Assembly: GCA_024741835.1 (NCBI GenBank) | Contig: JAENRP010000324.1 | Location: 1 to 50,059, forward strand | Length of the DNA stretch: 50,059 nt | DNA from: Diplocarpon mali | Taxonomy: Eukaryota > Ascomycota > Leotiomycetes > Helotiales > Drepanopezizaceae | Direction: 5' to 3' | Shown: positions 1 through 12,106 of the stretch, piece by piece | Numbering within the stretch: position 1 is the stretch's first letter | Layout: each line of letters begins with the position of its first letter | Notes under the pieces: generated by a model | What the model was told of the DNA's origin: nothing | Database searches by the model: none | Seen by the model: the letters and a program-made list of their open reading frames with translations, nothing else | Translations under genes and position numbers: made by a program

Positions 1-1577
1 TTATTAAAAACTCTTATATAATTCAACTTTATATAAATCTTATAACTAAATAAAAGATTAATACCTAAGTTAGGCATAAGGAGAACATTTTGCAAAAGGA
101 AAGAAACGCTAGCGACATTTATCTCTACTATACTTATTAAATCTGTATATAACCTTCTACTACTAACTTTAATAGAGCGCCTTTTTATTTTAGTAAGCGG
201 GCTTTTAAATAGGTAGGGTTTATTAATTATATATGCTATATAACTAGTATTATTATACTAGTTAGATTTAAGGATCTTATAAAGATCGGCTTTTAAGATA
301 TAAGCATCTTTATTATAATTATCATTTGAATTATTAGAAGTGGATTTAGGTTTAAATAACCTACTATTATTATTAAAGGTATCTGCTAAAGTTTTAGCTA
401 AATAGCCTTTTCCTTTGCCTTTCCTTAGTAGTTGCGGCCTTTAGTAGGATAAGGGCAGTTTGCTTCTTAACTTCTGCTTTAATTGCTTCTTAATATTAAA
501 GCTAGCGATTATATCGATCAGTTGCCTTTTAACTTTACAATTAGTAATATTATAAGTATTATTATAAAAGTAGCATCTCTAATAAGCTCGAGGGCTTATC
601 CTATACTCCTTCCTCTTCTTAGGCTTATTATTACCTTATAACGCAGCATTTGCCGATTTAGAGCATCCTTTAAGGTCTTACTTAATAGTTCGAAGGAGGT
701 CGATTTTCTTATAGATCTTAAGGTTAGGTTAAATAAGAAGAGATTGTTTTATAATAGTAAACTTAAGAGGGAGGCTATTAAGTAGGAAATTAAAAAGCTG
801 AGTTTCCTTAAAAGTCATAGCTATCTTAAGATCTGCGGCTCTTACTCTTCTCCTTACTTTATATAGTATAAATTAAGTAGAGTCTATATTTATATCTATA
901 TCCTTACTATCTTTATCTTTTTTATACTAAAATAAAGTGATCTACTATAGTAGATACTAAGTATTAAAGGCAGTTATATAAGAGTATTTTACCTTTAAGG
1001 TATCCTATCTTATCTTTGCGTTATTATAAACTCGAATAAAATCTTAGTCTTTATTACTTAAACCTCTATTAATCTTAAGCTTGCATTTAGCTAAGGCTAG
1101 CTTATACTCCTTCTTCTTTTCTATATTTAAAATCTACCTTTAGGATTCTTAGTTATTATTTACTAAAGCTCTTAAGCTAAGCTTATTTAATATATCTAGC
1201 AAATCCTTAGCAGTTATATTAGCTATTAAAGTAAAAGTAGATAAATTGGTAGAAGGAGTATAAGAGGCTATTCTTATATATTTAATAAGTGTCTTTTAAA
1301 TCGCTATTTTAATACCTTTGCTCTTAAAGTAAAGCTTTAAATCGTCGAACTATCATTGCTAGTTTTTTCGAAAGAGTTAGAGGTCTCTAAGTCTAGTATT
1401 TCGATCGGAATTAGAAGCTATTGCCATTTCGAATAGAATTACATTTAAAATCAAATAAATTAAATAGTTAAAGGCACTCCTCTTATCGAAAAGTCGAAAT
1501 AATTAAATAGCAGGTATTATAAAAGTATTAAATAGGAAGGAAGTCCTCTTATCGAAAAGGGTTTTTAGGCTATAACG

Positions 1578-1706
1578 CAGGGAATCATACCTCTTACGAA
1601 ATATAGTAAAGCAAGGAATCATACCTCTTATAGTACCAAAGGGTTATAGAGCAAGGAATCATACCTCTTATAATATAGGTTAGCTAAATAGGGAATCATA
1701 CCTCCT
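1578..1706. repeat. Four direct repeats in the Copia-B leader
   Basis: The motif GGAATCATACCTCTTA occurs at about 1580, 1614 and 1654, with a variant ending CCTCCTA at 1691. Spacing is irregular (34 to 41 bp). Two related CCTCTTATCGAAAAG motifs lie just upstream near 1470 and 1540. The block sits in the untranslated leader between LTR and Gag of Copia-B. Confidence 0.75.
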
Positions 1707-1826
1707 ATTCGCCAATTGCTCGCCTTTTACTATAAGTCTCGTTTAACTTCCTATTAATAATTATAGCGCAAGTGCTTTCTAAAGGAAGTTAATAATCTAT
1801 TATCGGTCTATCTAAGGCTTATAACC

Positions 1827-2021
1827 TATTAAGCTTAAGTAAGTCGGCGCAATAGGTAAAGGAGGCTTCTAAAGGTCGATAGTCGATATATTAGTAAGAG
1901 TTAGGGAAGGAAGGTTACCCCTTTCTTCCTTATAGCTATATATATATTAATATCCTACTGACTAAGCAGTAGGGTCATATGATAATACATCGGAGTGATG
2001 GCTATATCACCTATCTTAATA
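1827..2021 (-). repeat. LTR of Copia-B (195 bp)
   Basis: As written on the plus strand it begins TATTAAGCTTAAGTAAGTCG and ends CCTATCTTAATA, so its ends form the inverted repeat TATTAAG/CTTAATA (probably TG...CA ends before RIP). The same 195-bp unit is present at 49523-49717 and a partial copy at 48851-48974. Because the element reads leftward, this is its 5' LTR. Confidence 0.85.
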
Positions 2022-2615
2022 AAATTTGATATTAATAGATATCAGTTCTTTTAAAGTCTTGATGTTTAATAGCTTATACGTCTTTGAGCTTATTATACTT
2101 ACGAGTATCTAAGCTCCTATTATAGTTCTTGACTCGAACTTACCTAGGCCATTTCCTCTATTATTTAATAGGAACGCCCTAGACTCAAATACTCTAATTT
2201 TTAAGAGATCTTTAGTACGTTTTAAGTACGCCTCTAATAGAGTTAGGCCTTTTAGCTCTTTAAAAGGTAGAGCCTTCGTAGGCCTCCTATTCTTTAGCTT
2301 ATAGGCCTACTCTATAGCGTAGTACTATATATAGCTATTTATCTTAGCGTCGTATATATAAAAGCGAGCTATTTTTATAATTTCGTATATCTAATGTTCG
2401 ACGACGCCATTTAAACTATGCTTATAAGCAGGTAAAGGTTCTAGGGTTATACCTCCTTTTAATAGCTATAGTAAGAATCTGCCTCTAAACTCTCCTATAC
2501 TATTATTAGACCTCTAGTATACAACTAAAGTAGAGTTCTCTATCTTTAGTTGCTTCTTTAGGTCTTTGATTTTTGGCTATATCTTATCGGCGCTCTTATT
2601 CTTTAGTAGCCTTAT

Positions 2616-2930
2616 CTAATAGCATCTGCAGGCGTTATCTACTACTAATAGGAAGTAGCAATACCCCTTAATTGATAGCAGTAGTATTCTTGATATATCG
2701 GCGTAGAGTCTTTTATAGATCTTATCTATTCTTATATCTGTTTTCTTATTAAATTGCTCTTTCATTTTGCCTGCTAAGCAGCTTTCGCAGTTTCTCTCTC
2801 CTTTAAAAGCGATTTGAGCTTCTATATTTAGGCTATAGTTATTATCAACTAGCTTCTTTAGCTTAGTATAGTTAAGGTAACTTAGTCTCCTATAGAGGAG
2901 CTCTGAATCTGTTTTATTCGAGTTTTGCAA
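2616..2930 (-). pseudogene. Copia-A integrase fragment (zinc-binding and start of catalytic core)
   Basis: This is the longest intact reading left in the left Copia-A copy. It contains the copia pre-integrase pattern (LNYTKLKKLV followed by CESCLAGK, the CxxC half of the HHCC zinc site) and the beginning of the integrase core (LYADISRI, then YFLLVVDNACRCY). The first His of the site reads Tyr in LSYLNY, a C-to-T type change. The matching region of the right copy is about 45420-45710. It is a remnant, not a functional gene. Confidence 0.85.
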
Positions 2931-4508
2931 TATTGTCTTTATATTAATTAGTTCTAGAGGTTGTATAAGGCTAAGGTTTATAGCCTTTTTATCTGCTTTA
3001 GTTGTAATAGCAGTATACGATCGAGATAAAGTGAATAATCTATTAAGCTATAGTATAGTAAATACTATATCGTCGCCTTAATACCCTTTTGCCTCTTCTT
3101 TATTAAAAATCATAGTAATATTATTATCGCCGAGCTTTGAGACCGATATAAGTTGAGTATTACCAAATGATAGAACGTACTATATGTTATATAATATCAG
3201 TTTATTATTAATTATATAATCTCTATAGCCAATTGCTTTTAAGAGCGCGCCGTTTGCTATTCTAACTTACTTTAAGTTGTTTTACTTCCTAATTTTAATA
3301 AAATCGTTCTATATATTAGAGAAGTGTCTTATAGCGCTAGAGTCTACTTTTTAAAAAGGCTAATCTACCTTTAAGCTTAAAGCTATCTCGATAGCTTCTA
3401 TTATTAAAGTAACTTTACGTTTTAAGGAATAAGAGTAGATAGATAAAGTTATATTATCTTTAGCTATTTAAGCTCTGGCTTTATCTCCTCCTCTCTTCTT
3501 TAACTAGCACTCTGCTTTCTAATAGCCAGATTTGCCGCAATTATGACATTTCCCTCCTCTTTCTCCCTTCTATATTCCTCCTTATTATATTCCTCCTCTT
3601 CCTCTATTACCTTTGCCTCTATATCTGCCTCTGCCTTTATCTCTGCCTTTACTACTATCTCTACCGCGGCCTCCTCCTCTTGCGAGGTAGGCCTTAGCGA
3701 TTAATGCAGCTATCTGCGTAGATATAGGCGCTACCTTTAGCTCTTATCTATATATCATTTTATACTCTTGAATTGCGACGATTATCTCTTATAAGGTTAT
3801 AAGAGAGGTTTTAAGGTTAATTATGATTAAACTCTATATTCCAACTATTAGAAGACTATTAAGCAATTGCTTTTTCATTTAAGTATTATTAAGAGGGTTG
3901 CTATAGCCTTAAAGAAGAGCTTAAATACTCTTGAATTATAGGACGTAGTTATTAAATGACTTAAAGTAAGGAATATACTTAGCCTTATTAAACTATTTGA
4001 TTAAGTTTATATAAGTCTTAAAGTTCTTAATAAGTTTGCTCTCTCCTACTTTAAAAGCGTTTTAAAGAGCGTAAGCATTATCAACTATGATTTAGGTGCG
4101 ATACTTTCTATTAAGGCTAAGGGTAAGACCTTTAGCTATAGTAGCTATAGCCTCCTAATTCTTCTTTTCCTATTTACCTTTAGATTTGGCAGATTTCGGA
4201 GGAATAGGGCCGATAGCCTATTAAAGACAGCCATTTATAGCCAAGTTTTAAATAGTAGCTGGTTCCTATTCCTAATAGTTAGACTAATTGAGCTTGATCT
4301 TAGCGTCGTTATTCTTAATAGTCTTCTTAATCATTTTTATTAAGTTAGGGTTATTGAAAAAAGGGGTGAAAAAATAGGAGTAAAAAGGGAGAGAAGGTAT
4401 ATATATATAAGGGTATATAAAGAGGTATTATATAATTGTGTTTTGCTAAGAAGCAGGTTCAAGATTAAAGAGATTGATTAAGTTAATCGATTCTAGGAAT
4501 TGCTACTA

Positions 4509-4632
4509 TAATAGAATCGAAAGGTATAGATTCTAGTTCTAAAGAGCTGAAGTAGTATATATATAAGGTAGGCTTACCAAGCCTTAGCCTCTGCTCCGTG
4601 CGGTAATCTCCGTACCTTGTATATTTCTAACA
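4509..4632 (-). repeat. Copia-A 5' LTR, left copy (124 bp)
   Basis: On the plus strand it starts TAATAGAATCGAAAGG and ends TATATTTCTAACA. It has the same 124-bp length as the LTRs at 17142-17265, 43681-43804 and 48630-48753. The outer end, TGTTAGAAATATACAAGG on the minus strand, is unmutated, whereas the inner CA has become TA. Confidence 0.9.
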
Positions 4633-7590
4633 TTTCTAGTTTGACTCTCACTTCCTATTTTCTTATTTTTTTCATAAATCATCCACGCGCGCTTCCAGTC
4701 TCCAGCTGAAGGATCCGCGAACTCAATTTAATGGTATCTTTGGCCGCAGTACTCAAGTTTACATTCTCGACAGCCTTTACGCTTGTCTATATGCCTCGAG
4801 GTCTTTATGCCTAACTAGCGTCTCTGTTTATCTGCGTCTGAAGATCTTTTACACCTGCCTAGTATGATCTTATATCGCTGAAGCTTTAAATTGAAGCAAA
4901 TTGACGAGGTAGGATCAAAATACCAAGCATAAAGAAGCGACTTGACTGTTCGGTCGCTGTATTCTCAGCGCGCGCCGGTCAGAATTTTTTTTTTCGGCGT
5001 GCAATATCGTTTTTGGATTTATTCTATTATTTGAGTTGTATTAAATTGATTTCGGTATTTAGTTGTTTTAGATGTCCCAGATGAATATAGGTGAAGATGC
5101 ATCGTTTCCAGACAATTGGATGCAGAGCTATAGATTGCATAGGCCAGACGAACACGTTTGGCTTAGCAAATATGCCTCTCGAGTTGCTGAAATAACATGG
5201 ACTAGGCTGTGATAATGATTATGCCTCCTTTGACGTTTCATTTGTAGTATACGTTGATTGCTTGGTTGAGAGCGGTTGATACTGAAAATGCCCCGAAACC
5301 CCCCCCCTCTCCTCATTTTTGTTTTCAGTTGAGCTGAGTATCTATAGATAGATCGAGTTGGTAGGTACTTGGCAGAGATTAAATGCAGGTATTGACTTAG
5401 GCGTAGCTCGTGATGCGGTCAGAGAAAGCAAGTGAGCTTTAGAGATTATGCAAGAGCAGCGATGGAGACTGGCTAGAGAGAGTGCTGGCAGGGGGCCCGC
5501 GGTATAATACCACAGATCGAAAGCAAATTTCGTCAAATCAATATATTACTGTCTAGACGTGTTTCCGGGCAACTCTCGAGACAGAGTGGTAGACTATTCG
5601 GGAGTGGCAGCTGGGTCTAGATGTTTTATATGCTTTGTAAAACGCAGAATGACGAGATAGACCCTCGGGATTTGCTAGAAGAAGTCTGGCCTTGGTATTT
5701 CCTTAGTTTTATAGTATAGAGAGGACTAGAGGGACTCTAGATTGCCGTTGACTTTTGATCGCAGTATGGTGAATAGATTCTAGACGCTGGTAAAGGAGGA
5801 CTTGGTATTGTAGAAGCGGAGGCCGTGAATTGATATCAGCCAGGTGTTACGTCTAGAAGATCTGAAAGGTTTAGCATTATTACGTGATCTATATATTCAT
5901 GGATTTAGTAACGTACGGGATGGCAATGATTGTTCTTTTGATTCGGAGTAAGGTTAGTGCCAATTGCGGATTGTCCGTGAAAGGCGAAAGAGATTTGTTT
6001 TCAGTGGCATTATCGTGTCTGATATAATTATTCGAGATTCTCGAAGAGTAAATTCGTTTCAGTGTATTTGAGGTATAGTGGCTGTTGTAAAAGTAATTCA
6101 ATATCAGGAGCTTTCGGTAGCGAGAGTTTATATTGTTAAGTATATGTGGATATGTATAATAATTGATTTCAATATGTTTATTGATATCAGGCCTGAAAGC
6201 TGATCAGGTCGACGTAATTTTAGGAATGCGTTATTGAAAATAAAAATGCGCGTGCATAGAAGCTGGAGCTGGAAGTTTTGATTGATGTAATAGGATGTAG
6301 ATGTTATGGTGTTGTAATTTTGATTATTGTATGGGGTAAGAATGCTGTTTAGTTTGGGAGCGGTGGTAGAGGTATTGATACAGTTCATATATCAAGAATC
6401 TACTGGATTGAAGTGTCTTGATGTTGAAGAGATTTATTGAATAATGGGTCGAAAAGGCAGATAGTATTTGAGCAAATAATCCTGAGATTCAAAACTATTA
6501 GATTATTAGTATAGGGACTTAACATAGGAGCCTATATCAGTGTACCTTATTCGTTATGCAAAACGAGTAGAAAGCTGCAAGGAGATACCTATCCTTGGTA
6601 GGTATTATAAGGCCAGGTCCTATCCACGCTCCAGATTCCGGTTCCTGGTAATTTTTTCCGGGCTCCAAGATCCAGTCTCCAGTCTCCTCCTCTTGGCTCC
6701 AGGATCCAGTCCAGGCCTGCAGGTGTATTTGCATGGAAGTTGAAGACGTGAAAAGGTCAGGAAGAAACCGGAAGACCCTTTTGACCTATATATACTTGAT
6801 GAACGTGTTTCAAACAATCTGCTATATGTGTATTTAATATTTCGTTGGAATTTGACTACTCGTTGTTGACTTGAGACCCGTACAATCATCTAAACTCATA
6901 CGCTGTTGCGTTTGGCAAATTCCCTGAAACAAGAAGTACGTTGTAATTGAAGTGTGTCAAGAGCGCAAATTTACAACTATCCAGTTTCAAGGTCTAGTGA
7001 AGAAGTATACAACTACAACTTTACACTAATCATTTTTAGGACTAAAGCAAATTTCCAGATGTTGATATCAAGTAGGTAAATAAATGGAGCACTAGTTTAG
7101 GTATTCACAGGGAATAAATAGGTGATTGACTTAACCTTCAAGTCAATATTGAGCGTCGGTCTGCACTATATATTGCGTTACTACTTACCTTTTGCCTAAA
7201 TGGAAAACTAAACGAACTCACTAGCCGAGTTGTATTCAGTTCAAAGTCTGTCTTAGACTTTGTCGTATGTGTATCAAGCCTACTTGATATTTCGCGTTGA
7301 GCTTGTCGATTTGTTTATGCTACCTATGCTAAGAAATGCTTGTTATTTATTAGGATAAAGAAGATGCAACTATTAGGAATAATAATGATCTGTAGCAGGC
7401 TCATTTTTTCATCTGCTACTGCGATCCTGAGAAAAAAATTCCAATTTTCACTCGGAATAATCCGACAACATCGTACTAACCATAAGCAATTAGAATACAC
7501 GATCTAGTACTCCTGAACTTGCAGAATCTACAACTTCTGCTTCAGGAATTTATCTGGCAATTCTCACTCGATGTCTACTAGTCCATCATC
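4633..7590. other. Non-coding border of the island, about 3 kb
   Basis: Base composition returns to a normal mix just right of the LTR. Reading frames here are short and none shows splice partners or protein-like composition. A small patch at about 6610-6725 repeats variants of GGCTCCAGATCCAGTCTCC four to five times. Otherwise I see nothing I can name. Confidence 0.5.
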
Positions 7591-9837
7591 TTAGGAGATA
7601 TTGCCTTTTAAGTCCTCTTCCAATTCACTACATATTTGCCTCACCTTTGAGCCGTGAAGCATGGCAGCTCTTGTAGCGGGACTAATTTGCTGCAGCTTAG
7701 ATTATCAAAACAATAAAAGATCTTAGGGCATATCTTACATTTCATTAGACGTTGTAAAAAATTCTTTACTCGATCCTCCCTCTTCTACGTCGCTGTCAAG
7801 CTGTGTCGATTCCTCTTTCGTAGTAATATCAACCTGCGTGGATTCATCTTTGCTCCCTACTAGTCTGTTAGCCGCATCTCTTCTCGTTAGTGCAGGCCCC
7901 TATCCCTCGCTCTCTAGCGGCTCTTAAGCGTAAATTTATAGTAATAAAATAATACTGGCCCGGCTAAAGGTCTACTAACCTTGATATTCCCGAACTCTTT
8001 GTCTTTGTCGTCTCGGGTAGTATCTATTCAGCAGCAGATATACGATACATGCTACTAAAGGACCTAGAGCACATGAAGCGAGATATCGGACCCAGAATAC
8101 ATAAGAAGTGTCGGACCATAACCATGACGAAGAGTAGTTAGCACTCTGTTGGAAGGATTCAGGAGGGCTCGGTATAGGAAGCGGTTCACTCTTCGGCGCT
8201 GACGGTGAGGTCGCTTGTTCAGGATGGACTTGAGAACGCTCGTCTAAAGTGACCGGAATAATCTCATTCGGAGTAACTGGGAATGCGATAGCAGCTAAAT
8301 ATGGTTTTGACGCACATGTAGATATAAGAGAAGATGGCTTGACAGTCGACGGAACTGTTTCTAGTACCTATACTTATCATTAGCAATAAACAATAGAATA
8401 TCTGAAAAGGGGATATACTAAGACAGTCTGAGTCTGGATCTCTGTTACTATCTGGGTAATATACTGCGTAGACACTCCGGCGAGAAATAGCGTAAAGACC
8501 TCAGTGAGAATAGTAGGAACCACCTCAGTAAGAAGTTCGATCGACACAAGAGTAACATTCTGCGTATGTGTTTGCCAAGCTGTCTCGCGATATGTTTCGG
8601 TGATGACCAGTGTCTCGCATACTGTTCTCAGAGTAATAGGAGATTCGAAGGACTCTGGAAGCCGATTGAACTTATCGACCAAGAACGGCTTCAGATAATG
8701 AAGAAAAGCCAACGGCCACAGTGCTAGTAACCATTTTATTCCTATGGAAATAACTCCAGAGATAGTTGCAAGCGTTTCCCTTAGCCACGAGATGCCTTTT
8801 CGAAAGATCAAACCCAGAGATATACAGAGCAAGAGTATGAGACGGAATCGGGTTGAGCGAAGCACTCGTCTTAGAAAAGCCTTCGAGCGTTGTTTGATGG
8901 AAGGCTTATGAGGGCCGAGGCTAAACTGGACTTGACTTGGGACAAGAGGGGATTCAACCGGTTGAGAGCGTGTCGGGGTAGCGTTTTTTATAGGGCGTGG
9001 CTCGGGAGATGTGGATGTAACCGCTTGTTGAGAAGTCTGTTGAGTATTAGGGTCCGGAAAAGATATAACAGGCACTTCGACGTTGATACTGAGAGGAAGG
9101 GTAGCGGGCTCGCTGTCGTTAATCGAGACTTCATCGTCGAGTATATCTTTAGCAGTTGAAGACGGTAAGAGATTAGCGATATCAGACTCTTCGATATTGT
9201 TAGAAACTCTTTGGTCGATGCTAGCCGCGATAGTCGACGATAGCGCGGGTTGGATAACATCGGTCCTATCAGTCTTACTAGAAACTCCATCATTAACTAT
9301 AGCTTCATTAATTGGATTCGGCGGAATATAGGCGACATCAGACTCTTCAACATCGTTAGGAAATCCTTGGTTAATTAGAGCATCACTAGTCGAGGCCAGT
9401 ATGTCATAGGTGACGCTTGGCTCTTTGGTTTTATCAGAAACTCCAAATTTGGCTGTAGCTTCAGCAGTCGAAGTCGATAGGGGATTGGAAACAAGACAGT
9501 CATCATTCTGTTTAGACGGGGCTAATAAGCATTGAGTTCTCCAAACTTTCTTCAACTGATCGATCAGTCTTTGGTCAATTATAGCCTTAATATCTGTATT
9601 TCCAGCAGCCCAAGCTATATCCCAGGAGAGATAATTCCAGATTCTTGCCTGGTGCCGAAAGTAAATACTTTCAATACTGCTACTGCGGCGGATTTCTTGG
9701 CCGAATTCGTGTGTATAGGAGACGATGTTGTTAAGTGCGATATAGTTTGCATGAGAGAGCGCGAGGACAATGTTGACATTACTAAGATCGCCTGGATCTT
9801 TCTCGCGAAGGTCCAAAGGCCAGGTGATTACCGTCAT
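7591..9837 (-). CDS. Multi-span membrane protein with degenerate 26-residue repeats (unknown family)
   Basis: Model: exons 9837-8419, 8367-7980, 7877-7739 and 7681-7591, giving about 678 residues. Introns: 8368-8418 (GTATAT, branch GCTAAT, TATAG), 7878-7979 (GTTAGT, branch CTAAC) and 7682-7738 (GTAAGA); frames join at all three. If the last intron is not removed, the protein stops at 7735. Residues 1-105 are helical, about 125-250 hold some five repeats of about 26 residues (NDVEESDVA, NNIEESDIA), then Pro/Ser-rich sequence. Membrane segments lie near 332-347, 359-382 and 563-587. Residues 400-485 are rich in Thr/Val/Glu (TEVVPTILTEV), as in many fungal wall or surface proteins. I do not recognise the family. 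After the stop at 7591 the same frame still looks coding for about 30 codons through further stops, suggesting a shortened C-terminus. Confidence 0.7.
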
Positions 9838-10343
9838 GATATATGAGGGTTTAAGAGCAACTGAATTTTACTCAAGGATCAACGTGGATCTTTGAAGCAC
9901 AGGAACGAATTCAACACGGGATCCAGTGCTTAAGTTTTATTTTTGTCCGAATAAAGGGTCACGGAGCTTTAATAGAAAGAGCAATAGAAATAGAAAGAGT
10001 TGCAGCAGGTCCAAAAAATAACTGTGTAGGTTGTGTTGGCTTTAATAGCTGATCCTGGGGGTTCTCTTCAAGGCCTTTGGCAACCCGCTGCTCCTAGGAC
10101 CTGGACACTCAAGGTGAGTCAATATCGTGAAAGTAGTGTCCTATATTTGGCGAGTGTCTTGTTAGACGGAAGGTGTCGTGCCTAGCTACTAGGCATTATG
10201 GAAAGATACATAAAGAGTAACTTTATCTAGGCGGTATTCTAATCCAAGTGTATATCTGTTGGGAATATTACGCATTAATTATATAGTCATTGTGTATTTT
10301 ACAGGGTTCCCTGCCTCTAGCGAATATACTCGTGAAAAAAGTA

Positions 10344-10445
10344 CTACTGGCCAAAAATGCTACTGGCCAAAAATGCCCCCGGCAAATAATGCCACTAGCA
10401 GAACTACCGCTAGCAAATGTACTACTAGCATAAAATGTTACTAGT
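10344..10445. repeat. 16-bp decayed tandem repeat, about six units
   Basis: Two perfect units of CTACTGGCCAAAAATG stand side by side at 10344-10375 and are followed by variants such as CCCCCGGCAAATAATG and CCACTAGCAGAACTAC, then CTACTAGCATAAAATG. The common core is CTRGC/CTGGC followed by an A-rich run and ATG. Confidence 0.75.
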
Positions 10446-11080
10446 CAAAGTACTTCAAGCTACAGACTTCTGACTACTCGAAGAGCGTGCTAGCAGAAAT
10501 TACTATAGCCGTAAGCACAATCTGCCACAGAATAGATTAGTCGTGGGTGTGACAGCTCGACGATTCAAGTTGGATAATTTTTCAAATAGGAAAGATGACT
10601 CGCAAGTCTTTCAAAGATCAAAAAGCATGATATCTGATTATAATAAATCTGCTAGAAATTAGAAAGTAGACAGAAATAATTCAATAGTGAATACTAGGGG
10701 CAAGTATCATTAATCAGTTATAGGTGCTTTTTGCCGCAAACAGTTTTGAAACTACTAGATACATGTAAGACAGTAAATCTCAAGGGATTTTTATTATACT
10801 TTTCTTGCTGTTCGCGCTTCCAGTCCAGGACCTCATAGCGGCTTCTAATCATAAAGAACGATTTTTGCTAACTAACACAACTACGAGCATGGACGCTCGA
10901 CTCAAGAGGATCTTTTCTCAAACCTGCAGCTAAACTCTACAACCTGAGAGCTAGCTACTAGCGATTATTTTCAAGCTTGAAATCAAGTGCTAGTGGCGTG
11001 GTCGGACTACTGGCCTATGTTACGACAGCTGCTCGTAGAGCAGACCGCAACAGCATCGACTTCTGGCCCTCATGCTCACC

Positions 11081-11088
11081 TATATAAG
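11081..11088 (+). promoter_or_regulatory. TATA-like box of the 11189 gene
   Basis: TATATAAG lies about 100 bp upstream of the start codon and is followed by a CT-rich stretch (CCGTCTCTCTCGTCCTC), the arrangement usual for fungal core promoters. Assigned by position only. Confidence 0.5.
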
Positions 11089-11188
11089 TCCCGTCTCTCT
11101 CGTCCTCTATCGTTTCTTTAATACATTCATCATATTCCCCTTCTAACAAAACCATCTAATAGATCAACATCTCCAAATACAATTTATC

Positions 11189-12106
11189 ATGGCTGCTTCT
11201 CCATCCACGGTCCGCTGTTCCCTTTACTCCTTAAAAGCATTACTCGCACTGACTATATCCAGGCTATCTTTGGCCTTAACCTCTTGACCCTCCAATCCAA
11301 CCACCGTGCTGTCTACACTCCTGCAGACAGCTTGATCTTCATGGAATTCTGCTCTAGTAACCCGGCCTTCCTCGCTTTCCTCAAGGAGTTCAGTCCCACT
11401 CCTACGAAGCTTGCAAACAAGGAGTTCGGCCTTCGGGAGCTTTACGAGATGCTTGGTGCGGACTATAAAAAGCTTGAGACTATGGTCAACCCCGACAAAG
11501 TTCCAGTTCTTCAGCTGTTGAATGCAAAGGTCTATAGTAAGATCGCACGAACTTGCGCTAATATGGATCGTGATTACACTGCTCGTCGTTCGCCGTCCGC
11601 TATCTCCCAGGTGTTGAGTGCGCGGGAGTCAGTTGAGCGTGAAGTCATGAGACAGCTTCAGGATGACAGCACTAATACTATGGCTCTTGCCAAAGACTAT
11701 TACACGACGTACGTTTTATACTCCTTCGCTTCCTCAAGAAATGCTGATAATTGATACACTTAGTCCTCCTCCTGATCATGCCACGGCTCGTGAGAAGGTG
11801 TCTACCGCTGGCATAACTATGAAGCCGACTACCAACAAGTCTGCTCTGACCGAAGTCACCAATCCTACCGCTTTTAACGGTCATAGTTCCCGTGATGTTA
11901 CCTGCGACAAGTCTCCCCAGTATGCCGCTATCCCACGCTATGTCACTACTCCCCAAACTACTAAGGACTCCAACATCGAGTATAAGGGTACCCTTGAAGG
12001 CAAGTCCAGGGACGAACTCTTTGCCCAGATGAGCGAGATCTTTGCGCGTAAGGAGAAGATGAAGGCTTCCCGAGCCCAGAAGGTGGAGATGCTTAAGGCT
12101 TTGTAG
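11189..12106 (+). CDS. Hypothetical helical protein, about 269 aa (paralogue of 25993-26776)
   Basis: Exons 11189-11209, 11263-11708 and 11764-12106. The second intron (11709-11763) is clear: GTACGT donor, CTGAT branch, ACTTAG acceptor. The first (11210-11262) has a good branch and acceptor (CTGACTATATCCAG) but an atypical donor, GTCCGC; it is chosen because it joins the ATG in frame to the long exon. The protein runs MAASPST, a helical block of about 130 residues (YTPADSL...NPAFLAFLKEF...GLRELYEMLG), a Ser/Thr-rich linker, and a charged C-terminal helix (SRDELFAQMSEIFARKEKMK) likely to form a coiled coil. No known domain recognised. It resembles the product of 25993-26776 in its N-terminal region. 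Soluble, no membrane segment. Confidence 0.65.

Larger units (their letters stand above)
1..2021 (-). mobile_element. Copia-B: 5' part of a RIP-decayed Ty1/copia retrotransposon
   Basis: On the minus strand an LTR (1827-2021) is followed by an untranslated leader with repeats and then a degraded gag-pol reading that starts with an ATG at 1427-1425 and runs off the left window edge. Visible landmarks are a Gag-like beginning (MAIASNSDRN, then a helical stretch), a degenerate zinc-knuckle-like Cys cluster, and near positions 55-95 the phrase VLLMPNLGINLF, which matches the conserved start of copia Pol after the protease (usually VLYVPNLGVNLLS). The reading is interrupted by many TAG/TAA codons where Gln or Trp is expected, the usual result of RIP. 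Its right end abuts Copia-A sequence at 2022, so it was probably inserted into that element. It cannot be active. Confidence 0.85.
2022..4632 (-). mobile_element. Copia-A, left copy: 5' half of a RIP-decayed Ty1/copia retrotransposon
   Basis: Reading leftward from the LTR at 4509-4632, the element shows a primer-binding-like TAGTAGCAATTCC just inside the LTR, a Gag start near 4336 (MxKK...NNDAKIKLN), a Gly/Arg-rich run near 3590-3690, a damaged CCHC knuckle near 3510-3550, and an integrase region near 2400-2930. It is collinear with the complete copy at 43984-46310 on the plus strand. The reverse transcriptase and RNase H half is absent here: at 2021 the sequence switches to the Copia-B LTR. 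Stops are almost all TAG or TAA. Confidence 0.9.
9838..11188. other. Divergent intergenic region
   Basis: It separates two divergently transcribed genes (left 7591-9837, right 11189-12106) and so should contain both promoters. It holds a short tandem repeat at 10344-10445 and, near its right end, a TATA-like box followed by a pyrimidine-rich stretch. No convincing reading frame is present. Confidence 0.6.
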
